Program-made: the position numbers and the translations under genes | NCBI GenBank assembly: GCA_963814955.1 | Contig: CAWFEX010000008.1 | Span: forward strand, 1,054,001 to 1,118,000 | DNA length: 64,000 nucleotides | Direction: 5' to 3' | Origin: DATCJA01 sp963814955 | Lineage (GTDB): Bacteria; Acidobacteriota; Vicinamibacteria; Vicinamibacterales; UBA2999 | Shown: piece by piece, positions 11,814 to 20,734 of the stretch | Layout: every line of letters begins with the position of its first letter | How positions within the stretch are numbered: the first letter of the stretch is position 1 | The notes under the pieces: generated by a model | What the model saw: only the letters and a program-made list of their open reading frames with translations | The model's database searches: none | What the model was told of the DNA's origin: nothing

Positions 11814-13570
11814 TGGGCTTGTTCCCGCAGCAATTCATCGACGATCTGAAGCAGCACGCCGACATCGTCGTCGTCATCCAGGATTACGTGTCGCTGAAAA
11901 AGACGGGCGCCACCTTCAAGGGACTGTGCCCGTTCCACGGCGAGAAAACTCCGTCGTTCCACGTCAATCGCGACAAGGGATTCTTTCATTGCTTCGGGTG
12001 CGGCGCGGGCGGCGACGTGTTCAAGTTTCTCGAGTTGCGGGAGAGCGTGAGCTTTCCCGATGCCGTGCGGATGCTGGCGCAGCGCTTTGGCATGACGCTG
12101 CCCGATCTCGAGCAGACCGACGAGCAGCGCGCCAACACCGCCGAACGCGAGAGCCTGTTGAATGTTCACGATGCCGCAGCGGTCTGGTTCCGTCAGCAAC
12201 TGACGTCGCCGGCCGGCGCACGGATTCGGGCGCAGATTTCCGGGCGAGGAATCTTGGACGGAACCAGTGAGGCGCTGGGCTTTGGATTCGCTCCCAGGGA
12301 TGGTCTGAAAGACGCACTGTTCCGGCAGGGGTTCTCACAGGCGCTGCTGCTTCGCGCCGGCCTCTTGGTCCAGCGCGAAGATGGGACGGTCGTCGACCGG
12401 TTTCGAAACCGGCTCATGATTCCAATCCGGCGCGAAACCGGGTCGGTGATCGCATTCGGGGGGCGAGCGGTGGACGCCGATCAACAGCCCAAGTACCTGA
12501 ACTCGCCTGAAACTCCGATCTATTCAAAGAGCCGGACGCTCTACGGCCTGAACCTGAGTAAAGGCCCGATTCGCGAATCGGGGTTCGCCGTCCTCGTTGA
12601 GGGATATTTCGATTTTGCCCAGGTGCATCAAGCCGGTTTTCAGTCAGTTGTTGCGTCGTGCGGCACCGCACTGACCTCGCCACAAGCTCAACAGTTGCGC
12701 CGTTTCACCGGAAAGGTCGTTCTGAGCTTCGACCCCGACGCCGCAGGTCAGGTCGCTACCGCAAGATCATGCGAAATGCTGGTTTCGGAAGGGTTTGAGG
12801 TCAATGTTGCCATCTTGCCTGCCGGCGAGGATCCGGATACACACATACGAAAGCACGGACACCAGGCATACGCGGCACGCCTCAGGACGTCGAAGCCCTA
12901 TCTCGAATATCTCCTCGATCGAGGCGCCGCCAACCATAACCTTCGAAATGCCGAGGGTCGAGCCCGGTTCGTAGCTGAGGTTCTCCCTATCGTGGAGCGC
13001 ATCCCCGACCGCACGCGGCAGGAGCTCTTCGTCGAGGCCGTGGCCGGAAAAGCCGGTGTCGCGGGCGATTCCATCTGGGCCCAGGTCGCCAAAGCTGTAA
13101 CCCGGTGGCAACCGGCGCTTACGAGCAGCGAGCTTCCGGGCCTGGGGCAGGTCACCAAGGCGGAAAAAGGGTTGATTTGGTGGCTGGTCCACCGGCCGGG
13201 GCTTGCGGTCGATGCGCTGAAGACGCTGGAATCGGCCGATTTGGAGCCTCTGGCGAGCCGTTCGGTGCTGGATCTGGCACTGAAACTGGACGATGATAGG
13301 GGTTTCTCTCCATCCGTGCTGCTCGAGCGTCTAAACGCAGGTGAGGCCCAGCTCGTAACAGGTATAGCAAGCGAAACCGAGCCCCATGTGCACGACGCGG
13401 CGGAGTGTGCCCTGATCCTCAAGCGGCTGCGCTACGAGCGTGAGCGCGCCGCGCTGCAACGGGAAATCGACCGGCTGCAGCAGGAACGCGGCAGCGAGCC
13501 GGGCGACGAGCTGCAGGACCTGCTGGTGCGGAAGTACGAGCTGATCCAGCGGATTGACGGACTGCTGTAA
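11813..13570 (+). CDS. dnaG: DNA primase
   Basis: 585 residues, full-length primase that makes RNA primers at the replication fork. The CHC2 zinc finger is intact: C39, H42, C60 and C63 in LCPFHGEK and HCFGCGAG. The TOPRIM core follows with VEGYFD near residue 262 (catalytic glutamate) and SFDPDAAG near 307. The C-terminal helical domain (about 430-585), which binds helicase DnaB, is present and ends in coiled coil. It is translationally coupled to mutS2 and followed by rpoD, reproducing the classic dnaG-rpoD macromolecular-synthesis pairing without rpsU. Confidence 0.96.
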
Positions 13571-13649
13571 GGCTCCAGGCTTTGGCCGTCGGGCGGGGTT
13601 CGTTTGCCGGTCTCGCCCAACGCCTGAGGCCTAAAGCCGAAAGCGCTTG
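13570..13649. repeat. Heptad-repeat palindrome between dnaG and rpoD
   Basis: Left arm in 7-nt steps: AGGCTCC, AGGCTTT, GGCCGTC (13570-13590). Right arm: GCCTGAG, GCCTAAA, GCCGAAA, GCGCTTG (13622-13649). The arms are imperfect reverse complements around a 31-nt spacer. It could form a hairpin in the dnaG-rpoD intergenic RNA and partly insulate the two genes. Confidence 0.55.
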
Positions 13650-13665
13650 AAATAGTCGGAGGAAT

Positions 13666-15372
13666 ATGGCCTTGTCGATTGAAGAAAGATACGACGAAGT
13701 ACGGCAGCTGATTAACGTCGGCAAGGAGAAGGGCTATCTCCTGTATGACGAGGTCAACGAGATGCTTCCTTCGGAGATCACCTCCTCGGAAGATCTCGAC
13801 GACCTGTTCAACGCGTTCGGCAGCGCCGGAATCGAGGTCGTCGATTCCGACAAGGCGTACCGGGGAGACAAAGAGTTCGACCGGGAGGGCTCCGGCGACG
13901 AACCGGAGCTCGATCTCACGCCCGGAGCGCTCGACAAGACGAACGACCCCGTACGCATGTACCTCCGCGAGATGGGCACCGTGCCGCTGCTCACGCGCGA
14001 AGGCGAGGTCGCCATCGCCAAGCGGATTGAGCGCGGCAAGCTCGCGGTCATCAAGTCGATTTCACGCACGCCGACGATCGCCAAGCGCATGCTGACCATG
14101 GGCGACCAGCTGCGCGCCGGCGAGCGGACGATTCGCGAGCTGGTCATCTTCAGCGACGAAGAGATCACCGATGAAGTGATCGAGGAACGGAAGGAAGAAG
14201 TTCTCGAGCAGATCGAAGACGTGCGGAAGGCCCGCGTCAATTTCGTCAAGCTGGCCGAAAAGATGGCCGACACGCCGCGCAAGGACAAGCGGCGGTTCCG
14301 TCGTGCGCGCTGGAAGTCCCTTCGCGCCCGGATCGAGGTGTCGCGTCTCATCCGCCGGATCGAGTTCACGGAAGTCGTCAAGCGCCGGCTCATCGACGAG
14401 GTGAAAGAAGCGGTCGACGCCGTGCAGCGCGTGCAGCGCGAGGCGGACGGCCTCGACCGGCAGCTCAATCCCAAGGTGAAGGCGAAAGCTCCCAGGCTCA
14501 AGGAAGAAGAAAAAAAGAACCTGGCGAAGAAGATCAAGGACATCAAAGCGCAGGTCAAGACCATGATCGACGAGCTGGAGGAGACGCCCGACCGTCTCCG
14601 CCGGACGATCGAGGTCATTCAGCGCGGTGAAGCGCAGGCCGAACAGGCGAAGAAAGAGCTCGTCGAGGCCAACCTCCGGCTCGTGGTTTCGATTGCGAAG
14701 AAGTACACGAATCGCGGGTTGCAGTTCCTCGACCTGATTCAGGAGGGCAACATCGGCCTGATGAAGGCGGTCGACAAATTCGAGTACCGGCGCGGATACA
14801 AGTTCTCAACGTATGCGACGTGGTGGATTCGTCAGGCAATCACGCGTGCCATCGCCGATCAGGCGAGGACGATCCGTATTCCCGTCCACATGATCGAGAC
14901 CATCAACAAGTTGATCCGCACGTCGCGCGCCCTGGTGCAGGAGCTCGGTCGAGAGCCAACCTCCGAGGAAATCGCCAAGCGGATGGATATTCCGGTCGCA
15001 AAGGTCCGCAAGGTGCTGAAGATCGCGCAGGAGCCGATTTCGCTCGAGACGCCGATCGGCGAAGAGGAAGATTCGCATCTCGGCGATTTCATCGAGGACC
15101 GGAATATCGTGTCGCCCGCCGAGGCCGTCATCAACCTGAACCTCAAGGAGCAGACCGAGGCGGTGCTCAAAACGCTGACACCGCGCGAGGAAAAGGTCAT
15201 CAAGATGCGCTTCGGCGTTGGCGACGGCAGCGAGCATACGCTCGAAGAGGTGGGACAGAATTTCGCGGTCACCCGCGAACGGATCCGCCAGATCGAGGCA
15301 AAGGCGCTCCGCAAGCTCCGTCATCCATCGCGGTCGCGCAAGCTGAAGGCGTTCTTGGAAGGGCGAACATAA
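13666..15372 (+). CDS. rpoD: RNA polymerase primary sigma factor RpoD
   Basis: 568 residues. Region 1.1 lies at the N-terminus (SIEERYDEVRQLI), region 1.2 at DPVRMYLREMG (about 95-105), then a charged non-conserved insertion rich in Lys and Glu. Region 2 begins near 332 (LVEANLRLVVSIAKKY) with the -10 recognition helix ATWWIRQAITRAI near 385. Region 3 follows, and region 4 is near 534 (TRERIRQIEAKALRKLR), which reads the -35 box. It directs housekeeping transcription. GGAGG 5 nt upstream of the ATG supports the start. The gene is followed by a heptad palindrome and a tRNA. Confidence 0.97.
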   Translation: MALSIEERYDEVRQLINVGKEKGYLLYDEVNEMLPSEITSSEDLDDLFNAFGSAGIEVVDSDKAYRGDKEFDREGSGDEPELDLTPGALDKTNDPVRMYLREMGTVPLLTREGEVAIAKRIERGKLAVIKSISRTPTIAKRMLTMGDQLRAGERTIRELVIFSDEEITDEVIEERKEEVLEQIEDVRKARVNFVKLAEKMADTPRKDKRRFRRARWKSLRARIEVSRLIRRIEFTEVVKRRLIDEVKEAVDAVQRVQREADGLDRQLNPKVKAKAPRLKEEEKKNLAKKIKDIKAQVKTMIDELEETPDRLRRTIEVIQRGEAQAEQAKKELVEANLRLVVSIAKKYTNRGLQFLDLIQEGNIGLMKAVDKFEYRRGYKFSTYATWWIRQAITRAIADQARTIRIPVHMIETINKLIRTSRALVQELGREPTSEEIAKRMDIPVAKVRKVLKIAQEPISLETPIGEEEDSHLGDFIEDRNIVSPAEAVINLNLKEQTEAVLKTLTPREEKVIKMRFGVGDGSEHTLEEVGQNFAVTRERIRQIEAKALRKLRHPSRSRKLKAFLEGRT

Positions 15373-15475
15373 AAAGTGCAGAGTCGAAAGTGGAAAGTGC
15401 AAAGTAAGTTACGAAGTAGCGACGTCCACTTGCGAACTTACTTTCCACTTTCGACTTTGAACTTTGCACTTGCGT
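15373..15475. repeat. Heptad-repeat palindrome downstream of rpoD
   Basis: Left arm of five 7-nt units of the form AAAGTNN: AAAGTGC, AGAGTCG, AAAGTGG, AAAGTGC, AAAGTAA (15373-15407). Right arm of units CTTTNNA: CTTTCCA, CTTTCGA, CTTTGAA, CTTTGCA (15441-15468) and CTTGCGT. A 27-nt centre separates them. Arms are near reverse complements. It sits between the rpoD stop and the tRNA gene. Confidence 0.9.
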
Positions 15476-15489
15476 CAAGGACGCCCCGG

Positions 15490-15562
15490 GGGCCCGTAGC
15501 TCAGCGGTTAGAGCGGCCGGCTCATAATCGGTTGGTCCCAGGTTCGAATCCTGGCGGGCCCA
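15490..15562 (+). tRNA. tRNA with CAT anticodon, probably tRNA-Ile2
   Basis: A complete cloverleaf of 73 nt. The acceptor stem is GGGCCCG/CGGGCCC with discriminator A, the D-arm lies in GCTCAGCGGTTAGAGC, and the anticodon stem GCCGG/TCGGT encloses loop CTCATAA. The variable loop is TGGTC and the T-arm is CCAGG-TTCGAAT-CCTGG. CCA is not encoded. The CAT anticodon fits elongator Met or Ile2 (lysidine-modified by TilS). The TCGGTTGGTC segment after the anticodon loop resembles bacterial Ile2 (E. coli ileX type) more than elongator Met. Initiator is unlikely because the first acceptor pair is matched. Confidence 0.9.
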
Positions 15563-15569
15563 CTCAATA

Positions 15570-16316
15570 ATGACTCCTGACCTGGAACATCTCGTACAGC
15601 TCCAGGAGCTCGACAACGCGATCGAGGACGCGCGGCGCAAGATAACCGCGCATCCTCAGCGCCTTGCCGAAGCCGATGCGCGCCTCAACGTGGCACAACA
15701 ACACGTCGAGGCCGCGCGGCAGCGACTGAAAGAAAATCAGGAGCTGCGGCGGGCGCTCGAAAAGGAAGCCGCCGTTTTCCAGGGTCGTCTCACCAAGTTC
15801 AAAGATCAGCTCCCAGAAGTCAAAACCAACCGCGAATACCAGGCCGTCCAACACGAGATGGCGACCGCACAGGCCGAGCTCGGCGCCGTGGAAGAGAAAG
15901 TCCTCGAACGCATGCTCGAAGCCGACACGATTACGGCGGACGTCAAAGCGGTGGAGGCCGCGCTCACGCGACAGCAGCGGGAAATAAGTGCCGAGAAGAC
16001 CGCTCTCGAGCAGGAGCTGGTTCTCGTCCAGAAGGCGCTGGTCGATGCGACTGAACGACGCGCATCGCTCACTGCGGCGGTTGCACCGCGCCTCGTCGCG
16101 CTGTTCGAGCAGGTGGCGAGAGCGCGCAGAGGCGTGGCGATCAGCCTGGCCACGCGTGACGGATCGTGCTCGGTGTGTCACGTGCGGTTGCGCCCGGCTG
16201 TCTTCCAGCTCGTGCGGCAGAACGATCAGATCATCCAATGCGAGAGCTGCCAGCGGATTCTCTACTACGTCCCGCCCGTGGCGGCGGCACCCGTCCCCCT
16301 CACGCATCCCTCGTGA
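15570..16316 (+). CDS. C4-type zinc-ribbon coiled-coil protein
   Basis: 248 residues. Residues 5-190 form a long antiparallel coiled-coil hairpin. The C-terminal zinc ribbon carries C200, C203, C224 and C227 (CSVCH and CESCQ). This is the widespread conserved family often called zf-RING_7/DUF164, of unsettled function, thought to bind nucleic acids or act as a scaffold. It typically neighbours RNase HI-like genes, as here, where rnhA follows after 43 nt. Cytoplasmic. It starts only 8 nt after the tRNA. Confidence 0.85.
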   Translation: MTPDLEHLVQLQELDNAIEDARRKITAHPQRLAEADARLNVAQQHVEAARQRLKENQELRRALEKEAAVFQGRLTKFKDQLPEVKTNREYQAVQHEMATAQAELGAVEEKVLERMLEADTITADVKAVEAALTRQQREISAEKTALEQELVLVQKALVDATERRASLTAAVAPRLVALFEQVARARRGVAISLATRDGSCSVCHVRLRPAVFQLVRQNDQIIQCESCQRILYYVPPVAAAPVPLTHPS

Positions 16317-16359
16317 CCTGTTTGCGCCCGCACAGCGTCGGCTCGAACCGATTCGAGCG

Positions 16360-16797
16360 ATGAGCCAACCCTCGCTCTTCGGAACATCCTCAGCGCCGTC
16401 AGCAATCGCGCACATCGATGGCGGCTCGCGCGGCAATCCCGGTCCGGCTGGCTACGGCGTCCGGATTGAGCGCGATGATGGCACTGTGGAGGAGATGAAG
16501 CAGTCGCTGGGTGTCGCCACCAACAACGTGGCGGAGTATCGCGGTCTGCTCGCGGCGCTGACGTGGGCGGTGCGTGCCGGCATTGGCCGGCTGCACATTC
16601 GATCGGACTCAGAGCTGCTGGTCAAACAGATGCGAGGTGATTACCGCGTCAAGAACCCGGGCCTTCAGCCCCTCTGGGAAGAGGCGCGGCGACTCGTTCG
16701 CCAGATCGGCGACGTGCGGTTCGAGCACGTTCGCCGCGAGCTCAATAAAGACGCCGACCGGCTGGCGAACGAGGCGATGGACGAAGCGGCGCGATGA
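16360..16797 (+). CDS. Ribonuclease HI family protein
   Basis: 145 residues, starting at the ATG of MSQPSLFG. It cleaves the RNA strand of RNA-DNA hybrids. The RNase H fold motifs and acidic residues are visible: D20 in HIDGGSRGNPG, E59 in NNVAEYRGLL, D83 in RSDSELLVKQ and D133 in NKDADRLANEA. The short form without the basic protrusion of E. coli RnhA resembles the archaeal-type/YpdQ-like RNase HI group. It follows the zinc-ribbon protein in the same direction and converges with a secreted-protein gene. Confidence 0.9.
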   Translation: MSQPSLFGTSSAPSAIAHIDGGSRGNPGPAGYGVRIERDDGTVEEMKQSLGVATNNVAEYRGLLAALTWAVRAGIGRLHIRSDSELLVKQMRGDYRVKNPGLQPLWEEARRLVRQIGDVRFEHVRRELNKDADRLANEAMDEAAR

Positions 16798-16803
16798 CAG
16801 CAC

Positions 16804-17559
16804 TCACCGGTTGCGTGCGTGCTGGCTGCCGTTCGCGCTTGTCGTTGCAATCTCTTGACGGACAGGCCGGCCGTTGATCGAAGTGTATTCGTAGGTCATC
16901 TCGAACGACGAGTCTCCTACGATGCGGACATCCGCGCGCGATGACATCTCGACCGGGACTCGCACTCCTTGTATGCGCGCATACCGCCGTACGATATCGA
17001 CGCGGCGCGTCCACCACGACGGGTTCTTCGAAAGCCTGCCGTCAATCTGCAGCATGTCGCCATCGCCTCGTTGCACGGTGACGGCGCCGATCAGGAGCGT
17101 CGGGCTCGGCCGCCGAGGCACGAGTCCGATAGCCACGACGGAGCCGACTGCTTCGCGGACTTCGAAGTTGTAGTTGGTCGGACTGAGCTCGGTGTTGACG
17201 GCCTCATGGTTGTTATGGCTCTGTCGCTCGGTTTCGAGAGCCTTCAGCAGGACGCGATCTCGTATGAGTCCGGACCCGTCTGTCCGGACGACCTCGAACT
17301 CGAATGTTCCCGAGGCGTCCAGTGAGGTCCACGCTTCGACTGATGCCGCCATTCTTCCGCCTCTTGTCGAAGCTTCGAGTCGGCGGAGTGCGCGATAACT
17401 GGTGAGCGGCGGTTGATTCGATTGGAGGAAACGTTCCACCAGTTCTTCATGGCCCGAAGGCGGACTGACTGCGCTCGCGGAAATCAGCGAATGCGGGGCG
17501 GCACCCGGCAGGCCGACATGAATGGCAATCACGAGAGCCAGTATCACGATTCTTTTCAT
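16804..17559 (-). CDS. Secreted hypothetical protein
   Basis: 251 residues starting at MKRIVILALVIAIHVG, a clear signal peptide with cleavage expected near residue 20-28. The mature protein is about 225 residues, mixed alpha/beta, with ELVERFLQSNQPPLTSYRALR at its head and a beta-rich second half that ends in VEMSSRADVRIVGDSSFEM and a polar tail. Outer-membrane lipoprotein carriers (LolA/LolB fold) have a comparable plan, but no diagnostic motif is seen, so function is not assigned. The ATG overlaps the stop of the upstream membrane gene by four bases, showing translational coupling. Confidence 0.6.
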   Translation of the reverse strand: MKRIVILALVIAIHVGLPGAAPHSLISASAVSPPSGHEELVERFLQSNQPPLTSYRALRRLEASTRGGRMAASVEAWTSLDASGTFEFEVVRTDGSGLIRDRVLLKALETERQSHNNHEAVNTELSPTNYNFEVREAVGSVVAIGLVPRRPSPTLLIGAVTVQRGDGDMLQIDGRLSKNPSWWTRRVDIVRRYARIQGVRVPVEMSSRADVRIVGDSSFEMTYEYTSINGRPVRQEIATTSANGSQHARNR

Positions 17560-18017
17560 GACATCCTCCACAAGAGGTCGGGCACATACGCCACCACGGC
17601 GAAGTGCACGAGCCGGCCGGCGACGCCAATCGCAAGGAACCGGCGGAAGGCCAGTCCGAGCGCGCCGGCGGCAACCGACACGATGAAAAATGGTGGAAAG
17701 CCAACGAGCGCGCTGACAAAAACGACCGCAAGGACCGATCGGGGACTCTGCTGCAATCGCGCACGCCACCGATCGACCGCGCGCTGCACCATCGGCGTAT
17801 ACGGACGCGTGGATTTTCGCGAGGCCCAATACATGAAGGTCTTTCCCGTCATCTGACCCGCTGAGACTGCAACGACCAGCGCGGCCAGCGCTCCCCGGGA
17901 ATCGGCCAGCGGGATCGCCGAGATCATCAACAGCTCCGCATTCACCCATGGCACCACCGCGCTGACGATGGCCGCGCCGTAATAGGCGAGCGCCGCCGAC
18001 CACAGGTTCGAGAACAT
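17556..18017 (-). CDS. Small VTT/DedA-like (YqaA family) membrane protein
   Basis: 153 residues starting at MFSNLWSAALAYYG. It has four to five hydrophobic segments. The later segment FVSALVGFPPFFIVSVAAGA followed by FRRFLAIGVAGRLVHF matches the VTT (SNARE-associated) pattern of a glycine/proline re-entrant loop, an AG pair and a conserved GR before the last helix. Family members are inner-membrane proteins linked to lipid scrambling or undecaprenyl-phosphate transport; YqaA forms are the shortest. It is in an operon with the membrane protein upstream (8-nt gap) and the secreted protein downstream (4-nt overlap). Confidence 0.6.
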   Translation of the reverse strand: MFSNLWSAALAYYGAAIVSAVVPWVNAELLMISAIPLADSRGALAALVVAVSAGQMTGKTFMYWASRKSTRPYTPMVQRAVDRWRARLQQSPRSVLAVVFVSALVGFPPFFIVSVAAGALGLAFRRFLAIGVAGRLVHFAVVAYVPDLLWRMS

Positions 18018-18025
18018 CGCCCGGC

Positions 18026-18808
18026 CTACCAGTCGGAGTGGCTGCAGAGCGCCACATAGAGAAACCAGGTAACGGCGTAGGGCACAACGAAGTACCTGCG
18101 CCGTGCCATCCAATGGACGTATGGACCCTTCATCGATGCGAACTTGCCGGGCACGTAATCCCGAACGAGCATCTTGAAGAGCAGCTCGAGGAACATGCGC
18201 ATGCTGCCGATGGACGCGAGCAGCAGAAATGCAGGGTCGCTGGTGTGGCCCGACGCGATGAGGCCGCCGACGGTACCGAAGGAGGGACTCTTCGCGAATT
18301 TCCGCCACGAAAAGCCTTCGATGGAGCCGTCCTTGTACGCACCGGCAATGGCTTCCGCGATTCCGATGCTGAGCCCGATCAGCAGACCGCGTAGCGGCCC
18401 TGGCCAGGCGTCCGGGATCGTCAGGCCTAATGCGTAAATTCCATAGATCGATGCCAGAAAGCCGATACCGAGCAGCAGCCGCAATACCGGGTTGTGAATG
18501 ATTCCGTAGACGCAGTGAATTTGCGTGGGGATTCGAAACCCGTCCTGATGTTCCACGCGCACGAAGAGCTTCCAGAACTCCGTGACCGTTCGCGTCAGCG
18601 CGAAGATCGACAGATAGAGCACGAACATCGACTCGTCGTATGAGCCAGGAAGCGAGGCGAGTCCGAGCGCGACGCCGAGGGCAATGACGATCTCGCGTAC
18701 AAACCGGCGAGCTAGAAACGATTCGTGAGGTGAATCCTTATAGGCGCCATAGAGCGCGCCATGGAACCCGGCCGCCAGTCCAAGCGCGGCGATGGTGGCA
18801 ATGGCCAT
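18026..18808 (-). CDS. Multi-pass inner-membrane hypothetical protein
   Basis: 260 residues from MAIATIAALGLAAGFHGALYGAYKDS. This ATG is preferred over one 13 codons upstream because GAGAGGAG stands about 8 nt before it. Several hydrophobic helices alternate with basic loops. Two similar segments occur, GALYGAYKDSPHESF near the N-terminus and IAGAYKDGSIEGFSWRKF in the second half, suggesting an internal duplication with a shared AYKDxxxExF motif. Not recognised as a known transporter. It leads a three-gene minus-strand operon. Confidence 0.6.
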   Translation of the reverse strand: MAIATIAALGLAAGFHGALYGAYKDSPHESFLARRFVREIVIALGVALGLASLPGSYDESMFVLYLSIFALTRTVTEFWKLFVRVEHQDGFRIPTQIHCVYGIIHNPVLRLLLGIGFLASIYGIYALGLTIPDAWPGPLRGLLIGLSIGIAEAIAGAYKDGSIEGFSWRKFAKSPSFGTVGGLIASGHTSDPAFLLLASIGSMRMFLELLFKMLVRDYVPGKFASMKGPYVHWMARRRYFVVPYAVTWFLYVALCSHSDW

Positions 18809-18939
18809 GTCCGGTCTCCTCTCACACCGGAATGCGAGAAGGACCACCGAAACGGCTCAGGCAGCAACGGAGCCAAATGGATCGATTTACGTACGGCGCA
18901 TTGCCGTCGGCAGGCCGGGTCCTTTCGGACCCGGCGGAG

Positions 18940-19251
18940 TCAACACGGTGAGTTCGGCGCGAGGACCTGCAGGAGCTGGATGCCGGTTCGTGTGACCGTC
19001 GAAAATCCCGACAGTTCCGCCGTGATCTCGAATCCGCCGACACGGACAGGCATTCGGTAGATGCCGCGTTCGTCGGTTATGGCCTCGAAGCGGTTTCCCG
19101 TGGCCTCGAGGAGAGCCGTGACCGTGACGCCGGGCAGAACACCGCCGGTTGAATCCGTGACGGTTCCGGTCAGTACTGCTTCCTGTGCGTGGATGGACGC
19201 CGGTACAGCGAGGATTGTGATCAGAGGAACCAAACGCCGAAGGAACGCCAT
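18940..19251 (-). pseudogene. N-terminal remnant of an Oar-type TonB-dependent receptor
   Basis: 103 residues: signal peptide (MAFLRRLVPLITILAVPASIHAQ), then one carboxypeptidase-regulatory-like domain with GTVTDSTGGVLPGVTVTA, TDERGIYRMPV and GFEITAELSGFST, the standard start of acidobacterial Oar-like outer-membrane receptors of about 1000 residues. Right after GIQLLQVL the frame is disturbed (another frame reads on as an alanine-glutamate-leucine-threonine run) and stops. No plug or barrel sequence follows in the remaining 130 bp before the next gene. It is a truncated relic, not a functional receptor. Confidence 0.65.
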
Positions 19252-19350
19252 TCGACCCCCCCTTTTCGTCAGGGCGCGATCAGAAATCGTGGCTGTGGTG
19301 AACGGGGCAGAGGTTATCACCGATCAGAGCGTGGAGCGGCCATCGACTGT

Positions 19351-20157
19351 TTACCGTCGCGCCGCTCTGATCACTCCCGCTATCCGACCGGCCCGATCCT
19401 TCTCGGCACGGTAAGACGTCAGCACGTCGAGCTGCATGGCGGTGCACAGGCCGCAGATGTGGATCTGGTCTTCTCGGACGCCGGCGAGCACGAGCTGATC
19501 GCGGCTGGCCCCGGCGAGGTCGAGCCGCAGCCGAGGTCGCTCCTCGCCAGTCAACCCAGGTGGAAAACTCCCCCGCCGGGGAGGCGAACCCTGAAACCAC
19601 CGGTCGACCAGATGTCGAGCATGCCCTGCGGCGGCGAACGCATCGACAAGCTCAGAACCAACCTCATAGCAGCATGGGCCGATACTCGGGCCGATGGCGA
19701 CGTGCAAGTGTTCGGGCTGGGAGGCGAATTCGCGTTCCAGCGCCTCGACGGCCGCCATGATGGCGCCGGCCGCCACTCCGCGCCACCCGGCGTGAATGGC
19801 GGCCACCGCACCGGCCCGCGCGTCAGCCAGAAGCAACGGCACACAGTCGGCTGCGCGAACGGCCACAGCGGTCGCCGGATCGTTCGACACGAGCACATCA
19901 CAGGTTGGTTTCTCTGCGGGCAGCGGTCGTCCGCGCCTGATCGCGACAACGTGGCGGCCGTGCACCTGATGCGGCGTCACAACCTGTTCAGCGCCTACGG
20001 CGCGAGCGACGCGATGCCAGTCGTCCCGCGCCGATAGCGGTACGCCGCGTGTAGTAAACAGATGCGGCGCCAGCGCCTCGAGCGGCCGGCACCTCAGTGC
20101 GAGCCCGCATGTTGAATGCACCCACTCGAACGATTCGGGAAGGGTCGGCCAGGTCAT
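19351..20157 (-). CDS. pgeF: Purine nucleoside phosphorylase / laccase-domain protein PgeF
   Basis: 268 residues from MTWPTLPESFEW. The family (YfiH/YlmD, once called polyphenol oxidase) phosphorolyses adenosine and inosine and acts in peptidoglycan-related editing in some bacteria. Visible signatures: QVHGRHVV, AVRAADCVPLLL, IHAGWRG, IGPSIGPCCYEVG and HICGLCT, which supply the His/Cys zinc or copper ligands. An upstream in-frame start exists at 20205, but it lies within the divergent acpS gene and upstream of a TATAAT (20180-20185, minus strand), so 20157 is preferred. Genes of this family often lie near ftsZ, as here. Confidence 0.9.
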   Translation of the reverse strand: MTWPTLPESFEWVHSTCGLALRCRPLEALAPHLFTTRGVPLSARDDWHRVARAVGAEQVVTPHQVHGRHVVAIRRGRPLPAEKPTCDVLVSNDPATAVAVRAADCVPLLLADARAGAVAAIHAGWRGVAAGAIMAAVEALEREFASQPEHLHVAIGPSIGPCCYEVGSELVDAFAAAGHARHLVDRWFQGSPPRRGSFPPGLTGEERPRLRLDLAGASRDQLVLAGVREDQIHICGLCTAMQLDVLTSYRAEKDRAGRIAGVIRAARR

Positions 20158-20173
20158 ATACGATCGCGGTGAG

Positions 20174-20551
20174 ATGGAAATTATAGGGTCCGGCCTCGAC
20201 GCCACTGAGATCTACCGAATTACCCGAGCCATCGAGCGCTACGGCGACCGCTTCGTGCGTCGAGTGTTTACTGATGAAGAGATCGCGTACTGCTTGCGCC
20301 GCCGTGATTCCGCATCCTCATTCGCGGCGCGCTTTGCCGCCAAGGAAGCGGCGATGAAAGCGCTCGGGACCGGCCATTCACGCGGGGTCTTCTGGCAGGG
20401 GATCGAGGTTATCCGGCACGGGGGCCCCCCGAACCTCCGTTTTCATCAAGGCGCTGCTGCGCGCTTTGCCTCCCTGGGTGCAACCGGATCCCTGCTGACC
20501 CTCACGCATTCTGAGGAACTCGCCATCGCCCACGTATTGCTGCTGCGGTGA
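20174..20551 (+). CDS. acpS: Holo-[acyl-carrier-protein] synthase
   Basis: 125 residues, the usual AcpS length. It transfers 4'-phosphopantetheine from CoA to the serine of acyl carrier protein. Motifs: GSGLDATEIYRI at the N-terminus, where the aspartate binds magnesium, and FAARFAAKEAAMKALGTG, where the glutamate completes the metal site and KEA binds CoA. GGTGAG just upstream of the ATG serves as ribosome-binding site. Divergent from pgeF with a 16-bp gap. Confidence 0.93.
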   Translation: MEIIGSGLDATEIYRITRAIERYGDRFVRRVFTDEEIAYCLRRRDSASSFAARFAAKEAAMKALGTGHSRGVFWQGIEVIRHGGPPNLRFHQGAAARFASLGATGSLLTLTHSEELAIAHVLLLR

Positions 20552-20734
20552 GCGGTCCAGCGGCGCGACAACCATTGTTCACGTTCGCTGCGCGCGGATC
20601 GGGCACGAAGTTGGCGAGCGTTCGTAATTGACTGCAACGCAGCGGGTTCCCCTCTCCACACTCCGTCTACCGCCCCGGCGCCGGGCTTGCCTTGCACTGC
20701 GGCAGCCAGCGCAGCTCAAAAAACGGAGGATGTC

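Noticed and set aside
17560..18087. Upstream extension of the 251-residue secreted protein
   Set aside because: It is antiframe to the VTT-like gene; the signal peptide at 17559 marks the true start.
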